A stretch of 64,000 nt of DNA from Chitinispirillaceae bacterium (GTDB lineage Bacteria > Fibrobacterota > Chitinivibrionia > Chitinivibrionales > Chitinispirillaceae): the NCBI GenBank assembly GCA_016929415.1, contig JAFGIW010000172.1:1-64000 (forward strand), written 5' to 3'. Below the pieces are notes generated by a model. The model saw only the letters and a program-made list of their open reading frames with translations, was not told where the DNA came from and did no database searches. How positions within the stretch are numbered: the first letter of the stretch is position 1; each line of letters opens with the position of its first letter. Of this stretch, positions 21,841-30,233 are shown piece by piece. Position numbers and translations under genes: made by a program.

Positions 21841-22065
21841 ATGAATAAAAATACTCTCCTGACAATCGTCTATGTGGTTGCGGTCGTTCTGCTGTTCCTC
21901 CGCGTGGATTTCTGGTGGTGGGGAACGAAAATCCACCCCATTCTTGCCGGTTGGATCACCCTGCCGATGCTCTATCAACTGGGCATCTGGGCCGCGGGCA
22001 CCGCCCTGGTCTACATCGTCTGCCTGGTTGTTTGGAAAGATGAACCGCAACAGGGAGGAAAATAA
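21841..22065 (+). CDS. DUF3311 small membrane protein, symporter partner
   Basis: A 74-residue protein with two membrane helices (about 7-22 and 45-65), with a short WWWGTKIHP link between them. This is the DUF3311 pattern: small proteins encoded directly before sodium:solute symporters and thought to be accessory subunits. AAAGGAG precedes the ATG, and only 2 nt separate its stop from the symporter start, so the two are translated together. The exact job is unknown. Confidence 0.85.
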   Translation: MNKNTLLTIVYVVAVVLLFLRVDFWWWGTKIHPILAGWITLPMLYQLGIWAAGTALVYIVCLVVWKDEPQQGGK

Positions 22066-22067
22066 CC

Positions 22068-23540
22068 ATGACTCCAGTCACATTACAGATTCTAATCGTT
22101 CTGGCGGTGTACACCATCGGCGTGATGGTGCTCGGTTTTTTAAGCTACCGAAAAGAGGCGACCATCACCGACTTTCTCATGGCAAACCGTGAGTTCAAAT
22201 ACTTCGTGCTCTTCAGCGCGGTATTCGGCGCCAACATATCAGCAGTGACCCTTGTCGGCGTTCCAGGACTGTCATATCATATCGGATGGGTTACCTGGGC
22301 GTACTTCTGCACAACATGGGCGTGGCTGACGCCGCTTTTCTATTATACAATAGGGAGCCGTGCATATCCCCTAAGTAAAAAGTTCGATATCGTGACCATA
22401 TCCGAATTGCTTGGAAAGAGGTGGGCGGATAGGAAAATCCAGATAATCTCCGCAATTTTTTTGCTTTTTTATCTTATCCCCTACATGATGGTCGGGATTA
22501 TCGGCGGCGGCAAGACCTTCGTGGGTCTTACCCATGGTTTCATTCCATATTGGACGGGATGCCTGCTGGTAACCGTCATCGTCTGCATTTACGTATTGAT
22601 CGGGGGAATGCGTGGTGCGGCATGGGTTAATACATTCCAGACTGCCGTCTTTCTCATCGGCAGCCTGGCGATCTTTCTGGTCATCGTCAATTCGCTTGGC
22701 GGTTTCGGGAATGCGACATCATCCATTGTCGATAAATACCCGGAACTTTTAAATCGCAGCAAAATGCCGTGGCAGCGTTTTTTCAGTTATGGCATCGTCT
22801 GTGCACTTGCGGTACCTGTATTTCCGAATGTCTTTAGCAGGCTTCTTACCGGAAAAAGTCCAAAAGAACTCAAGAAAATCGTCATGATCTACCCGTTTGC
22901 CGGCATTATTCTTTTTATTTTTATGGCGTACAGCGGCATGTGGGGACACATCCATTTTTCCGGCCTTAAAGGGGCGGAATCGGATGCCATTTTAGGAATG
23001 ATACTTGCCAAATACGCACCTGCCTGGATGGCGGGGGTGCTGGGTGCGGCGATCTTCGCAGCGTTGATGTCAACGCTTGACAGCCAGCTTCTTGCGATCG
23101 GTCAAATACTGATGAAGGATTTCATCCTTCCCCGCAGAAAAGATAACGCCGCCAAGAAGAGCGATACCAAATGGAGCCGCCTAGTGGTATTGCTCTTTGC
23201 GCTGCTGGCTTTTTTCCTTGCGCTTGTCAAACCGGCGGGTATAATTAAAATCGTCGAGTGGGGATTCGGCGGATTCGCTTCGATGTTTTTTCCGGTCATC
23301 GCCGCGCTCTATTGGAAACGGTGCGGCAAGGGCGCAGTTTTAGCTTCGATTCTCGTTTCCCAATTTTTAAACATAGCACTTCCGCTGGGGCTGATACCTG
23401 CCGCACAACTCGGCGGCTTTCTGCCCGCCTTCTGGTCTATCGTCGGAGGCGGTATTATCCTGGTCATAGGCGCATTGATCACTCCGGCTCCGGACAAGCA
23501 GAAAACGGATGACTTTTTTGCTTCATTTGCGGGGAAATAG
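22068..23540 (+). CDS. Sodium:solute symporter, likely aromatic acid uptake
   Basis: A 490-residue integral membrane transporter of the SSS family with about 13 helices. The start AVYTIGVMVLGFLSYRKEATITDFLMANRE (first part AVYTIGVMVLGFLSY) is the usual first helix and loop. GPG-like VPGLSYHIGWVTW and the LASTLDSQ-like ALMSTLDSQLLAIGQI are typical of helix 3 and of the sodium-site region. GGGAGG lies before the ATG. The next gene on the same strand is a benzoate-CoA ligase, which suggests benzoate or a related acid as substrate. This is inference from context; the family also carries sugars, proline and short organic acids. Confidence 0.9.
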   Translation: MTPVTLQILIVLAVYTIGVMVLGFLSYRKEATITDFLMANREFKYFVLFSAVFGANISAVTLVGVPGLSYHIGWVTWAYFCTTWAWLTPLFYYTIGSRAYPLSKKFDIVTISELLGKRWADRKIQIISAIFLLFYLIPYMMVGIIGGGKTFVGLTHGFIPYWTGCLLVTVIVCIYVLIGGMRGAAWVNTFQTAVFLIGSLAIFLVIVNSLGGFGNATSSIVDKYPELLNRSKMPWQRFFSYGIVCALAVPVFPNVFSRLLTGKSPKELKKIVMIYPFAGIILFIFMAYSGMWGHIHFSGLKGAESDAILGMILAKYAPAWMAGVLGAAIFAALMSTLDSQLLAIGQILMKDFILPRRKDNAAKKSDTKWSRLVVLLFALLAFFLALVKPAGIIKIVEWGFGGFASMFFPVIAALYWKRCGKGAVLASILVSQFLNIALPLGLIPAAQLGGFLPAFWSIVGGGIILVIGALITPAPDKQKTDDFFASFAGK

Positions 23541-23563
23541 AATTCATGGAATCGACGATCTCC

Positions 23564-23593
23564 GGGTTGACGACGTTATGTCGTTGTCAACCC
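23564..23593. repeat. Hairpin between symporter and ligase genes
   Basis: GGGTTGACGACG (23564-23575) and CGTTGTCAACCC (23582-23593) form a 12-bp RNA stem with one G-U pair and a 6-nt loop. No T-run follows. It may dampen read-through, protect mRNA ends, or belong to a dispersed palindrome family. Confidence 0.55.
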
Positions 23594-23630
23594 CACTGCA
23601 CGAATGAACACCACCACGAAAGGATCCACA

Positions 23631-25208
23631 ATGAAACCTCTTGAAATTCCCGATCGTTTCAATGCCGCAACCATCTTCATCGATCGTCATCTTAATGAGG
23701 GAAGGGCCGACAAGCCGGCGATTCTCTGCGGCGATACGACGGTCACCTATCGCGGGCTTTCCGAAAACGTCAACCGATTCGGCAACGTGCTCCTCGGACT
23801 CGGCGTCCGCATGGAGGAGCGCGTCGCCATCGTCATGCCCGATTGTCACGAATGCGTCTTCGCCTTCTTCGGTGCGATCAAGACCGGCGCCGTGGCGATT
23901 CCCCTGAACACGAATCTGAAACCGGAGGATTACGAGTACCTGCTCAACGACAGCAGGTCGCAGGTGCTGGTGATCGACGCAGCGCTGCTCGACAAGCTCA
24001 ATCCCGTCCGGAAGCAACTGCGCTATCTCAAGCACATCATCGTCGCTCGCGGCGACGCGGGAGCCGATCTCTCTTTTGACAAGATTATGAAGGAGGCTCC
24101 CACGGTTCTCGAACCCGCCGATATGAGCAAGGACGACAGCGCTTTCTGGCTCTACAGCTCCGGCACCACCGGTTTTCCGAAGGGAACGATCCACCTGCAG
24201 CACGACATGATGGTCGAAGCGGAGTATTACGCCAAACAGACCATCGGCCTGCTCGAATCGGACCTCTCTTTCTCGGTAGCCAAGCTCTTTCATGCCTACG
24301 GGCTGGGCAACGGGCTCTATTTTCCGCTCTGGGTGGGCGGTACGACCATCCTGCTGCCCGATCGCCCCCTGCCGAAGACAATTTACGAAACGATCGATCG
24401 TTACCGCCCCACGGTATTTTACAGCGTGCCCACCAGCTTTGCCGCAACGCTCCATCTGGCGGAACAGGAGAATCGTACGTCGCTGCAGCGGGTGCGGATG
24501 TGCGTCAGCGCCGGCGAGCCGCTCCCGAAACCGCTCTTCGAGAGCTGGAAGGAACGGTTCAAAGTCGATATTCTCGACGGTATCGGTTCCACCGAAATTC
24601 TCCACATCTTCATCTCGAACCGTCCCGGAAGAATCAAGCCCGGCAGCACAGGAGAGGTTGTCACGGGATATGAAGCGAAGATCCTTGACGACAACGACAA
24701 TGAGGTCGGCGTCGATGAAGCCGGGACGCTCTACATGAAGGGAGACAGTATCGCCGGCAGCTACTGGAACAAGCACGAAAAGACCAAAACAACCTTCTGC
24801 GGCGAGTGGATCAACACCCACGATAAATACCGCAAAGACGCCGACGGCTTTTTCTGGTATGAGGGACGGGCCGACGATATGATAAAAGTAAGCGGGCTCT
24901 ATGTATCACCCGCAGAGGTCGAATCGATCCTCATGAGCCATCCGTCGGTGCTGGAAAGCGGCGTAGTGGGTGTTTTCGACAACGAAGGCCTCATGAAACC
25001 GTGCGCGTATGTTGTGCTGAAAAATAAATTCGACGCTTCGGATGAGCTTGCGGATGAGCTAAAAAAGTTCGTTAAATCGAAAACGCTCCCGCATAAGTAT
25101 CCGCGTACCATCCATTTCGTCGATGAACTGCCCAAAACCGCCACCGGTAAGATCCAGCGGTTCAAACTGAGGGAGATGGCGGCGCAGACGGCTGCGGCTG
25201 CCAAATAA
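23631..25208 (+). CDS. bzdA: Benzoate-CoA ligase (AMP-forming)
   Basis: Activates benzoate (or a close analogue) with ATP and CoA to benzoyl-CoA. Motifs of the adenylate-forming family: the P-loop-like YSSGTTGFPKGTIH near 175, the adenylate site DGIGSTEILHIF near 315, GRADDMIKVSGLYVSP near 415, and the catalytic Lys in PKTATGKIQRFKLR near 505. The length (525 residues) and the FHAYGLGNGLYFPLWVGG segment match the benzoate-CoA ligase subfamily. I chose the ATG at 23631 because AAAGGATCC precedes it and MKPLEIPDRFN begins where the family begins; the ATG at 23604 lacks a ribosome site. It probably shares a transcript with the symporter. The exact substrate (benzoate, a substituted benzoate, 2-aminobenzoate) cannot be read from sequence. 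Confidence 0.85.
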   Translation: MKPLEIPDRFNAATIFIDRHLNEGRADKPAILCGDTTVTYRGLSENVNRFGNVLLGLGVRMEERVAIVMPDCHECVFAFFGAIKTGAVAIPLNTNLKPEDYEYLLNDSRSQVLVIDAALLDKLNPVRKQLRYLKHIIVARGDAGADLSFDKIMKEAPTVLEPADMSKDDSAFWLYSSGTTGFPKGTIHLQHDMMVEAEYYAKQTIGLLESDLSFSVAKLFHAYGLGNGLYFPLWVGGTTILLPDRPLPKTIYETIDRYRPTVFYSVPTSFAATLHLAEQENRTSLQRVRMCVSAGEPLPKPLFESWKERFKVDILDGIGSTEILHIFISNRPGRIKPGSTGEVVTGYEAKILDDNDNEVGVDEAGTLYMKGDSIAGSYWNKHEKTKTTFCGEWINTHDKYRKDADGFFWYEGRADDMIKVSGLYVSPAEVESILMSHPSVLESGVVGVFDNEGLMKPCAYVVLKNKFDASDELADELKKFVKSKTLPHKYPRTIHFVDELPKTATGKIQRFKLREMAAQTAAAAK

Positions 25209-25211
25209 ATT

Positions 25212-25250
25212 TATAACGTAGGGGTTCATGATAATGGCCCCTACGTTATA
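25212..25250. terminator. Bidirectional hairpin between convergent ligase and MBL genes
   Basis: TATAACGTAGGGG (25212-25224) and CCCCTACGTTATA (25238-25250) pair perfectly over 13 bp with a 13-nt loop. It lies between two convergent genes and overlaps the stop codon of the minus-strand gene. The sequence beyond is A/T-rich on both sides. Confidence 0.7.
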
Positions 25251-26214
25251 TCAATGAAAAAAACGCTGTTTCATCCCGCAATTTTCTTTTAACCTTTCCC
25301 TTTCCCTGCAGATATTGCAGATGCGCCAGGGCCTCGCCGCCGGCAAACCATTGCTGCGGAAGAGGAAAATCTTTCCATCGTTTGCAGTCGATGTCCCAAG
25401 TCATGCGTGAGGCAACCGCATAGGCGGTTTTCTTACCCTCCCTGAGGATGGAAAGGATCTCGTCGTTCCGTGCATCATGGTGACGTTTCAGTTCGTCGAT
25501 CCTTTTGCAGTAATGGAAAAAAGGCTCCCGGTGTCCCGGCAGGACATGGGCGACGTCGTAGTTATATATCTTGTCAAGGCTCTGAAGATAGGCGAACAGC
25601 GGGTCCTCGTTTTCCGCCCAGAGCGAAATGTTGGGGGTGATGGTTTCGAGAATATGGTCTCCGGAGAAGAGCAGCTTTTTCCGCTGCTCATAAAGACACA
25701 TATGCCCCCTCGTATGGCCGGGAGTTTCTATGCACGTGAGCGTGTAGTCGCCGATCCTGATCGTGTCGCCCTCCCGGAGAAATGTCGTGGTGAAGTTGTG
25801 GCGGGCGTGATATTTAAAACCGGGATGCCGGTCGATCGCCGTGGAAATGTCCGCTTCAGGGAATCCGTTGATGCGCGCCGTCGCGGCCATCCCGTTCCAG
25901 TGCTCCGGGTCGCGGAAGCTTCTATCATCGGGTGCACTCATGTAAATGTTCGATGTCGGTTGAAACAACTCCGAAACAAGCCCCAGATGGTCGGCGTGGA
26001 AGTGGGTGATGAAAAAATCAGTCCGGGTGAGATCGACCTGAAGCACCTTCAGATACTCCTCCATCGCCCCCCCGCACTCCGGCCGGTTCATCCCGGTGTC
26101 GATGATGAGAAACCGGCCGTCACCCCTGATCACGTAGGAATTGACGGCACGGAGCGGGTTTTTAGGAAGCGGGATCAACTCGCGGAAAAGATCGGGAAAG
26201 AGTTCTTCGGGCAT
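25246..26214 (-). CDS. Metallo-beta-lactamase-fold hydrolase
   Basis: A 322-residue soluble hydrolase. It has the metal signature THFHADHLG (about 70-78), a later His in ETPGHTRGHMCL (about 165), Asp in LFSGDHILE (about 187), and His in VLPGHREP (about 229). These fit a dinuclear zinc site of the glyoxalase-II-like group. The C-terminal helical part resembles thioesterase-like MBL proteins. It is the last gene of the minus-strand catabolic run. A possible job is hydrolysis of stalled CoA or glutathione thioesters, but the substrate is unknown. Confidence 0.85.
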   Translation of the reverse strand: MPEELFPDLFRELIPLPKNPLRAVNSYVIRGDGRFLIIDTGMNRPECGGAMEEYLKVLQVDLTRTDFFITHFHADHLGLVSELFQPTSNIYMSAPDDRSFRDPEHWNGMAATARINGFPEADISTAIDRHPGFKYHARHNFTTTFLREGDTIRIGDYTLTCIETPGHTRGHMCLYEQRKKLLFSGDHILETITPNISLWAENEDPLFAYLQSLDKIYNYDVAHVLPGHREPFFHYCKRIDELKRHHDARNDEILSILREGKKTAYAVASRMTWDIDCKRWKDFPLPQQWFAGGEALAHLQYLQGKGKVKRKLRDETAFFSLI

Positions 26215-26277
26215 GGGGGGCCTTATTTGTCGCTAAAAGGTTATTAAGACAGCGATGGGGCAATTTTCACCTGCACC

Positions 26278-26844
26278 TCATCGTATATACCGCATCACAT
26301 CCCCGAGACCTTTCCTCGGTGTCGCGGCAACAGGTGCCGCCGCCTTCCCCACCATGACAATCGCCAGAGGTATCGCCTCGATACCGAGCATTCCTTTAAT
26401 GATGCCTTTGTCGAACATGGTGAACCAGAGCGTGGAGAGTCCGAGTGTTTGCGCGGCAAGCAACATGTTCTGCACGGCGGCTGCGCATGCTTCGCGCCAG
26501 GCGCCGGGTCCGCCCTCCATGAAAACATCGGCGCCGCTCTTTTTCGGGTCGCCGACGACTGCGATCATGGCGGGAACGCTTTTTAAAAACTCCAGATCGT
26601 ACTTGCCGAGCCATTTCCAGCCGCTCTTCTCAAGGAGAAAATTCCTGCAGCGGAGGGCTTCGGCGTAAATTTTCTCTTTTGTCTCGTTCTGGGTCACGAC
26701 GACGAAACTCCACGGCTGGCTGTCGAGCGGGGAGGGAGCGTTTATCGCGGCACTGATCATCGTTTCGATGTCGGCGTCGGACACCGGATCGGAAAGATAG
26801 GAACGGCAGCTTCTTCGTTCCTTGATGATGGTAAGAAGGTCCAT
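26278..26844 (-). CDS. Nitroreductase-family flavoprotein
   Basis: A 188-residue FMN-binding protein. The opening IKERRSCRSYLSDPVSD carries the RRSxR-like FMN phosphate motif, followed by AAINAPSPLDSQPWSFVVV. The middle FMEGGPGAWREACAAAVQNMLLAAQTLGLSTLW (core AAAVQNMLLAAQTLGL) and the late MVGKAAAPVAATPRKGLGDV are standard. It lies 29 bp after the DUF35 gene and before the MBL gene. Family members reduce nitro groups, quinones or enones with NAD(P)H; the substrate here is unknown. Its place in the benzoate island suggests an alicyclic or aromatic acyl intermediate, or flavin-based protection from side products. Confidence 0.88.
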   Translation of the reverse strand: MDLLTIIKERRSCRSYLSDPVSDADIETMISAAINAPSPLDSQPWSFVVVTQNETKEKIYAEALRCRNFLLEKSGWKWLGKYDLEFLKSVPAMIAVVGDPKKSGADVFMEGGPGAWREACAAAVQNMLLAAQTLGLSTLWFTMFDKGIIKGMLGIEAIPLAIVMVGKAAAPVAATPRKGLGDVMRYIR

Positions 26845-26873
26845 GGGATGCCTCGCTTGTTAAAGGGAACAAT

Positions 26874-27326
26874 TTAGTTCATTGAATCCGTTTTCGACCA
26901 GGTCGTTCCCGGTTTCTCGAGCGTATAATACACCTTGATCTTCTCCCGCTCCTCGAAGATCCGGGGGACAACCTGTATCTCCATGCCGATTTTTATCTCC
27001 TCTTCGGGAATGGTCTCGCCGATCCATGCCACGATCCTGCCGGTCTCTTTCAGGTCGGCGAGTCCGACGGTGTAAGGGACCATATCATCGAATCCGGTGG
27101 GCGCAACCGCGATTTTTGTGTAGGTATGCAGCGTGCCCTTGCCGCTGATTTCGAAGAATTCGAATCCGTCGTGCATGCATTCAACGCAGTCGGCGCGAGG
27201 AGGAAACGACAGTGCGCCGCATTTCGTGCAGCGCGATCCCATGACCCTTCCGTCCTTGAGATGATCGGCGAAAGCGGAAACCTTGGTAAACGGCGAAAAA
27301 TTGACTTTTCCGAACCATTTGAACAT
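26874..27326 (-). CDS. DUF35 zinc-ribbon/OB-fold thiolase partner
   Basis: A 150-residue protein. A rubredoxin-like zinc ribbon (CTKCGALSFPPRADCVECM, about 33-51) is followed by an OB fold (GKGTLHTYTKIAV, then PYTVGLADLKETGRIVAWIG). Such proteins bind SCPx-type thiolases and are needed for their activity or acyl-CoA docking; BbsA/BbsB of toluene degradation is a known case. It starts 4 bp after the stop of the thiolase gene with AAGGAGGGAG upstream, so the two are made together. Confidence 0.9.
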   Translation of the reverse strand: MFKWFGKVNFSPFTKVSAFADHLKDGRVMGSRCTKCGALSFPPRADCVECMHDGFEFFEISGKGTLHTYTKIAVAPTGFDDMVPYTVGLADLKETGRIVAWIGETIPEEEIKIGMEIQVVPRIFEEREKIKVYYTLEKPGTTWSKTDSMN

Positions 27327-27329
27327 AGG

Positions 27330-28487
27330 TCACTCCCTCCTTAATATCTGGACGAATGTATACTGCCCGATGCCGCCCACGTTGTGGGTGAGCCCGATGC
27401 GTGCGTTGGGGACCTGTCGCTCTCCCGCCTCGCCCCGCAGCTGCTTGGCGATCTCGACCGTCATGGAGACGCCGGTGGCGCCAACGGGGTGGCCTTTTGC
27501 CTTGAGACCGCCGTCAAGGTTGACCGGGATCTTCCCGCCGATATAAGTCTGCCGGTCGGCGATCAGTTTTCCGCCGTCCCCTTTTTTGCAGAATCCGAGG
27601 TCTTCGCAGGCCATGATTTCCGCGATGGTAAAGCAGTCGTGTACCTCAGCGACATTGATATCGGTCGGTTTCACGCCTGCCATCTCATATGCCTCAGCTG
27701 CCGCTATTTGCGCACTCGGCAGGCCGACAAGATTGGGACGCCGCAGCACCGACATGCTTGAAGTAGCGCACCCCATTCCCGTAAGCCAGATGACCGGCTT
27801 TTTGCAGAGGGCCTTTGCCCGTTCCTCATCGGCAAGAATGACGCATGCGGCGCCGTCGGCATTGGCGCAGCAGTCGAACACCTGCAGCGGGGAAGCCACC
27901 GGATCGGAATCGCGGGCTTTCTCGATGGTAATTTCCTTCCTGAACATTGCGTAGTTGTTTTTCGCCCCGTAGAAATGGTTCTTTACCGCAACGGAAAGCA
28001 TCTGTTCGTGGGTGGTGCCGAATTCGTGCATGTGGCGGCGGGCGAACATCGCATAGTATCCGGGAAAGGTGGTCCCGAAAATCGATTCCCACTGCACCTC
28101 CCCCACCCTGCCCATGAGCGCGAGTATTTCGGGCGTCTCGAGTTCGGTCATCTTTTGGCATCCGACAATGGCGACAACGCGGTGAACACCCGCCATGATG
28201 CTCATCCAGCCGGTCCGTACCGCCGCACATCCCGAAGCGCAGGCGACCTCGGTAAGCCAGGTCGGTTTGGGGTTAAGGCCGAGATACTCCTGTACCACCC
28301 CGGCGAGAGAACGCTGCTTATGATATTCGGGCACCGACCCGATGACCGAGGCGTCGATGTCCGACCGCCCGATCCCGGCGTCGTTCATCGCCGCCCGGAA
28401 CGCCTCGAAAGCCAACTCCTGAACCGTCGCGTCGCTGCGCCTGCCGAAGGCCGCGTGCCCGATGCCGATAATGCCGACTCTTGCCAT
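27330..28487 (-). CDS. SCPx-type thiolase (acetyl-CoA acyltransferase)
   Basis: A 385-residue thiolase-fold enzyme. The nucleophile Cys is in TEVACASGCAAVRTGW (about 78-93), the catalytic His in AEVHDCFTIAE (about 280) and GHPVGATGVSM (about 335). It lacks the third Cys motif of classic thiolases near the C-terminus and has GLTHNVGGIGQY instead, which is the SCPx/BbsB pattern. It is encoded with a DUF35 partner and an SDR directly after the ring-cleavage genes. I infer that it cleaves 3-oxopimeloyl-CoA to glutaryl-CoA and acetyl-CoA. Another acyl chain cannot be excluded. Confidence 0.88.
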   Translation of the reverse strand: MARVGIIGIGHAAFGRRSDATVQELAFEAFRAAMNDAGIGRSDIDASVIGSVPEYHKQRSLAGVVQEYLGLNPKPTWLTEVACASGCAAVRTGWMSIMAGVHRVVAIVGCQKMTELETPEILALMGRVGEVQWESIFGTTFPGYYAMFARRHMHEFGTTHEQMLSVAVKNHFYGAKNNYAMFRKEITIEKARDSDPVASPLQVFDCCANADGAACVILADEERAKALCKKPVIWLTGMGCATSSMSVLRRPNLVGLPSAQIAAAEAYEMAGVKPTDINVAEVHDCFTIAEIMACEDLGFCKKGDGGKLIADRQTYIGGKIPVNLDGGLKAKGHPVGATGVSMTVEIAKQLRGEAGERQVPNARIGLTHNVGGIGQYTFVQILRRE

Positions 28488-28510
28488 GGTTTAATCCTCT
28501 TCTCTTACGC

Positions 28511-28532
28511 GGGACGTTGCGCGCAACGTCTC
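28511..28532. repeat. Palindrome between SDR and thiolase genes
   Basis: GACGTTGCGCGCAACGTC (28513-28530) is a perfect 18-bp palindrome, extended by a G-T and a G-C pair. TCTCTAC follows directly. The outer part resembles the palindromes at 8128-8160 and 8375-8398, though the core differs. Confidence 0.55.
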
Positions 28533-28542
28533 TACGATACGT

Positions 28543-29292
28543 TTAAATATACTGTCCTCCGTCAACCTTGACGACCTCGCCGGTGACGTGCCGCGACCGG
28601 TCGGAGCAGAAAAAGGCGACCACGTCGGCGCATTCGCGCGGGGAGGCGATCCGGCCGAGCACCGTTTCGTCGACCGCCTTATTCAGGAATTCGGCGGGAA
28701 TGTTCTTCGCCATTTCGGTCATCACCATGCCGGGAGCGATTACATTGACGTTCACATTGAACTTGCCGAGCTCTTTGGCAAGGGCCTTGCTCATGGCGAT
28801 CTCGCCCCCCTTGGCGGCCGAATAATTGGACTGGCCGAATTTACCGCGCAGTCCGTTGATCGATGCGATGTTGACTATCTTTCCGTACTTCTGGTCCTTG
28901 AACACCGCGGCCGCGGCCTTGTTGTAATTGAAATACCCTTTCAGGTTCACATTGATGACCGTGTCCCACTGCTTTTCCGTCATCTTCCAGATTACGCCGT
29001 CCCAGGTGATTCCCGCATTGCAGACAAGAATGTCGAGACGGCCGAACGTTTCAACGACGGTCTTCACCATGGCCTGTGCGTCGTCGAAAACGGCGACGTC
29101 GGCCTTGACGGCAAGCGCCTTGCGGCCCATCGCCTCGATCTGCGCGACCACCTCCTTCGCCTCGGCGTCGTGCCTGCGGTAGTTGATCGCCACGTTGCAG
29201 CCTTCACGGGCAAGGGTCAGCGCGATCTCGGTCCCGATCCCCATGCTGCCGCCGGTCACGATGACGTTTTTCCCTTCAAGACCTAAATCCAT
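28543..29292 (-). CDS. SDR-family 3-hydroxyacyl-CoA dehydrogenase (FabG-like)
   Basis: A 249-residue classical short-chain dehydrogenase. NAD(P) motif TGGSMGIGTEIA (about 13-24), the NAG motif VCNAGITWDG (about 89), catalytic Ser in VNIASINGLRG, and YSAAKGG with Tyr and Lys (about 155-160). AGGAG precedes the ATG. It lies between the ring-cleavage genes and the SCPx thiolase. I infer oxidation of 3-hydroxypimeloyl-CoA to 3-oxopimeloyl-CoA. A FabG (3-oxoacyl-ACP reductase) role is possible from sequence alone, but no fatty-acid synthesis genes are nearby. BbsC/BbsD, also SDRs paired with a DUF35 thiolase, are a precedent. Confidence 0.85.
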   Translation of the reverse strand: MDLGLEGKNVIVTGGSMGIGTEIALTLAREGCNVAINYRRHDAEAKEVVAQIEAMGRKALAVKADVAVFDDAQAMVKTVVETFGRLDILVCNAGITWDGVIWKMTEKQWDTVINVNLKGYFNYNKAAAAVFKDQKYGKIVNIASINGLRGKFGQSNYSAAKGGEIAMSKALAKELGKFNVNVNVIAPGMVMTEMAKNIPAEFLNKAVDETVLGRIASPRECADVVAFFCSDRSRHVTGEVVKVDGGQYI

Positions 29293-29370
29293 AGTCTGCT
29301 CCTAAAACGAAATTTCGATATAATCGGGCATCTTTCCTCCTTCCCCCGAAAACGGGGAAAGGCCGGGATG

Positions 29371-29389
29371 GGGGCGGAATAACCGCCCC
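29371..29389. repeat. GC-rich hairpin between hydratase and SDR genes
   Basis: GGGGCGG (29371-29377) and CCGCCCC (29383-29389) flank AATAA. On the plus strand a T8 run follows 12 nt later. The genes here are read from the minus strand, where no U-run follows. A second small hairpin (CCCCG, four A, CGGGG) lies just before it. It is probably a dispersed repeat or an mRNA processing site inside the operon. Confidence 0.45.
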
Positions 29390-29443
29390 TCAACAACTAC
29401 CTTTTTTTTGTAGCTATACCATTCCAACCGACAACCGACTTCC

Positions 29444-30220
29444 TCACGCATCCTTCCATTGCGCAGGCCGTTTCTCCAAAAAAGCATTTATCCCCTCATT
29501 TGCATCGTCGGTCGCGACGAGTTTGTCTAGGTAGATCTCTTCAATCTCGCCGATATGGCGGTCGTACGTTCCGGCCAGAAATCGCCTGCCCGCCGTATGC
29601 GCCAGACGCAATGACGATGCGCTCTTGTTTTGAAGACGCTTCGTGAAGAATTCATCGATTGCCCCGTCAAGCTTTCCCTTCTCGACAAGAAGCGTCAGCA
29701 ATCCGCAGTCGCGCAGCGCCGTTGTTTCAACCTGGTCGCCCGTAAGGATCATCTGCGCCGCCACTGCATCGCCCGCACGGGCCGGCAGCAGAACGCACGC
29801 CGGGGGCGGATAAACGCCGAGCACAATTTCCGGGAGGCCGAATTTCGCGCTCTCATCCGCGCAGATAAACGTGCAGGCAAGTACGAACTCGAACGCGCCG
29901 CCGAGGCAGAGACCTGAAACCTTCGCCAGCGTGGGTATTGGACATTTGACAATCCCGCCGATAAAAGAATGGAAATAGGGAAGCATCTCCCTTATTCTGT
30001 CGGCGGTATGCTCCTCGACGCTGGCGCCGAAGCTGAAATGTTTGCCTTCCGCACCAAAGACGACAAGCTTTTTATGGGGGTTCTGCTCGTCGATGTTCAT
30101 CTGCTGCGCGATTTCCCGCATCATGGCGAGTGCAAGGACGTTTCCCGGCGCGCTGCTGAGCGTAATTTCAGTGACCGCGCCGTCAAATTTCTCCACTACT
30201 TTAATATATTGGTAATCCAT
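29444..30220 (-). CDS. bzdW: Cyclohexa-1,5-diene-1-carbonyl-CoA hydratase
   Basis: Crotonase-family enzyme that adds water to the dienoyl-CoA made by benzoyl-CoA reductase, giving 6-hydroxycyclohex-1-ene-1-carbonyl-CoA. At 258 residues it matches Dch/BzdW/BamR. The oxyanion-hole segment GKHFSFGASVEEHTADRIREML (core FSFGASVEEH, about 62-71) is the characteristic form of this subgroup, followed by VSGLCLGGAFEFVLACT (about 102-118). GGAGG precedes the ATG and the gene follows the hydrolase by 13 bp. The three ring genes run dehydrogenase, hydrolase, hydratase. Confidence 0.9.
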   Translation of the reverse strand: MDYQYIKVVEKFDGAVTEITLSSAPGNVLALAMMREIAQQMNIDEQNPHKKLVVFGAEGKHFSFGASVEEHTADRIREMLPYFHSFIGGIVKCPIPTLAKVSGLCLGGAFEFVLACTFICADESAKFGLPEIVLGVYPPPACVLLPARAGDAVAAQMILTGDQVETTALRDCGLLTLLVEKGKLDGAIDEFFTKRLQNKSASSLRLAHTAGRRFLAGTYDRHIGEIEEIYLDKLVATDDANEGINAFLEKRPAQWKDA

Positions 30221-30233
30221 AGGCCGGCCTCCT

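Noticed and set aside
23544-24821. Long minus-strand frame (425 codons)
   Set aside because: It is antisense to the benzoate-CoA ligase, which has clear motifs in its own frame.
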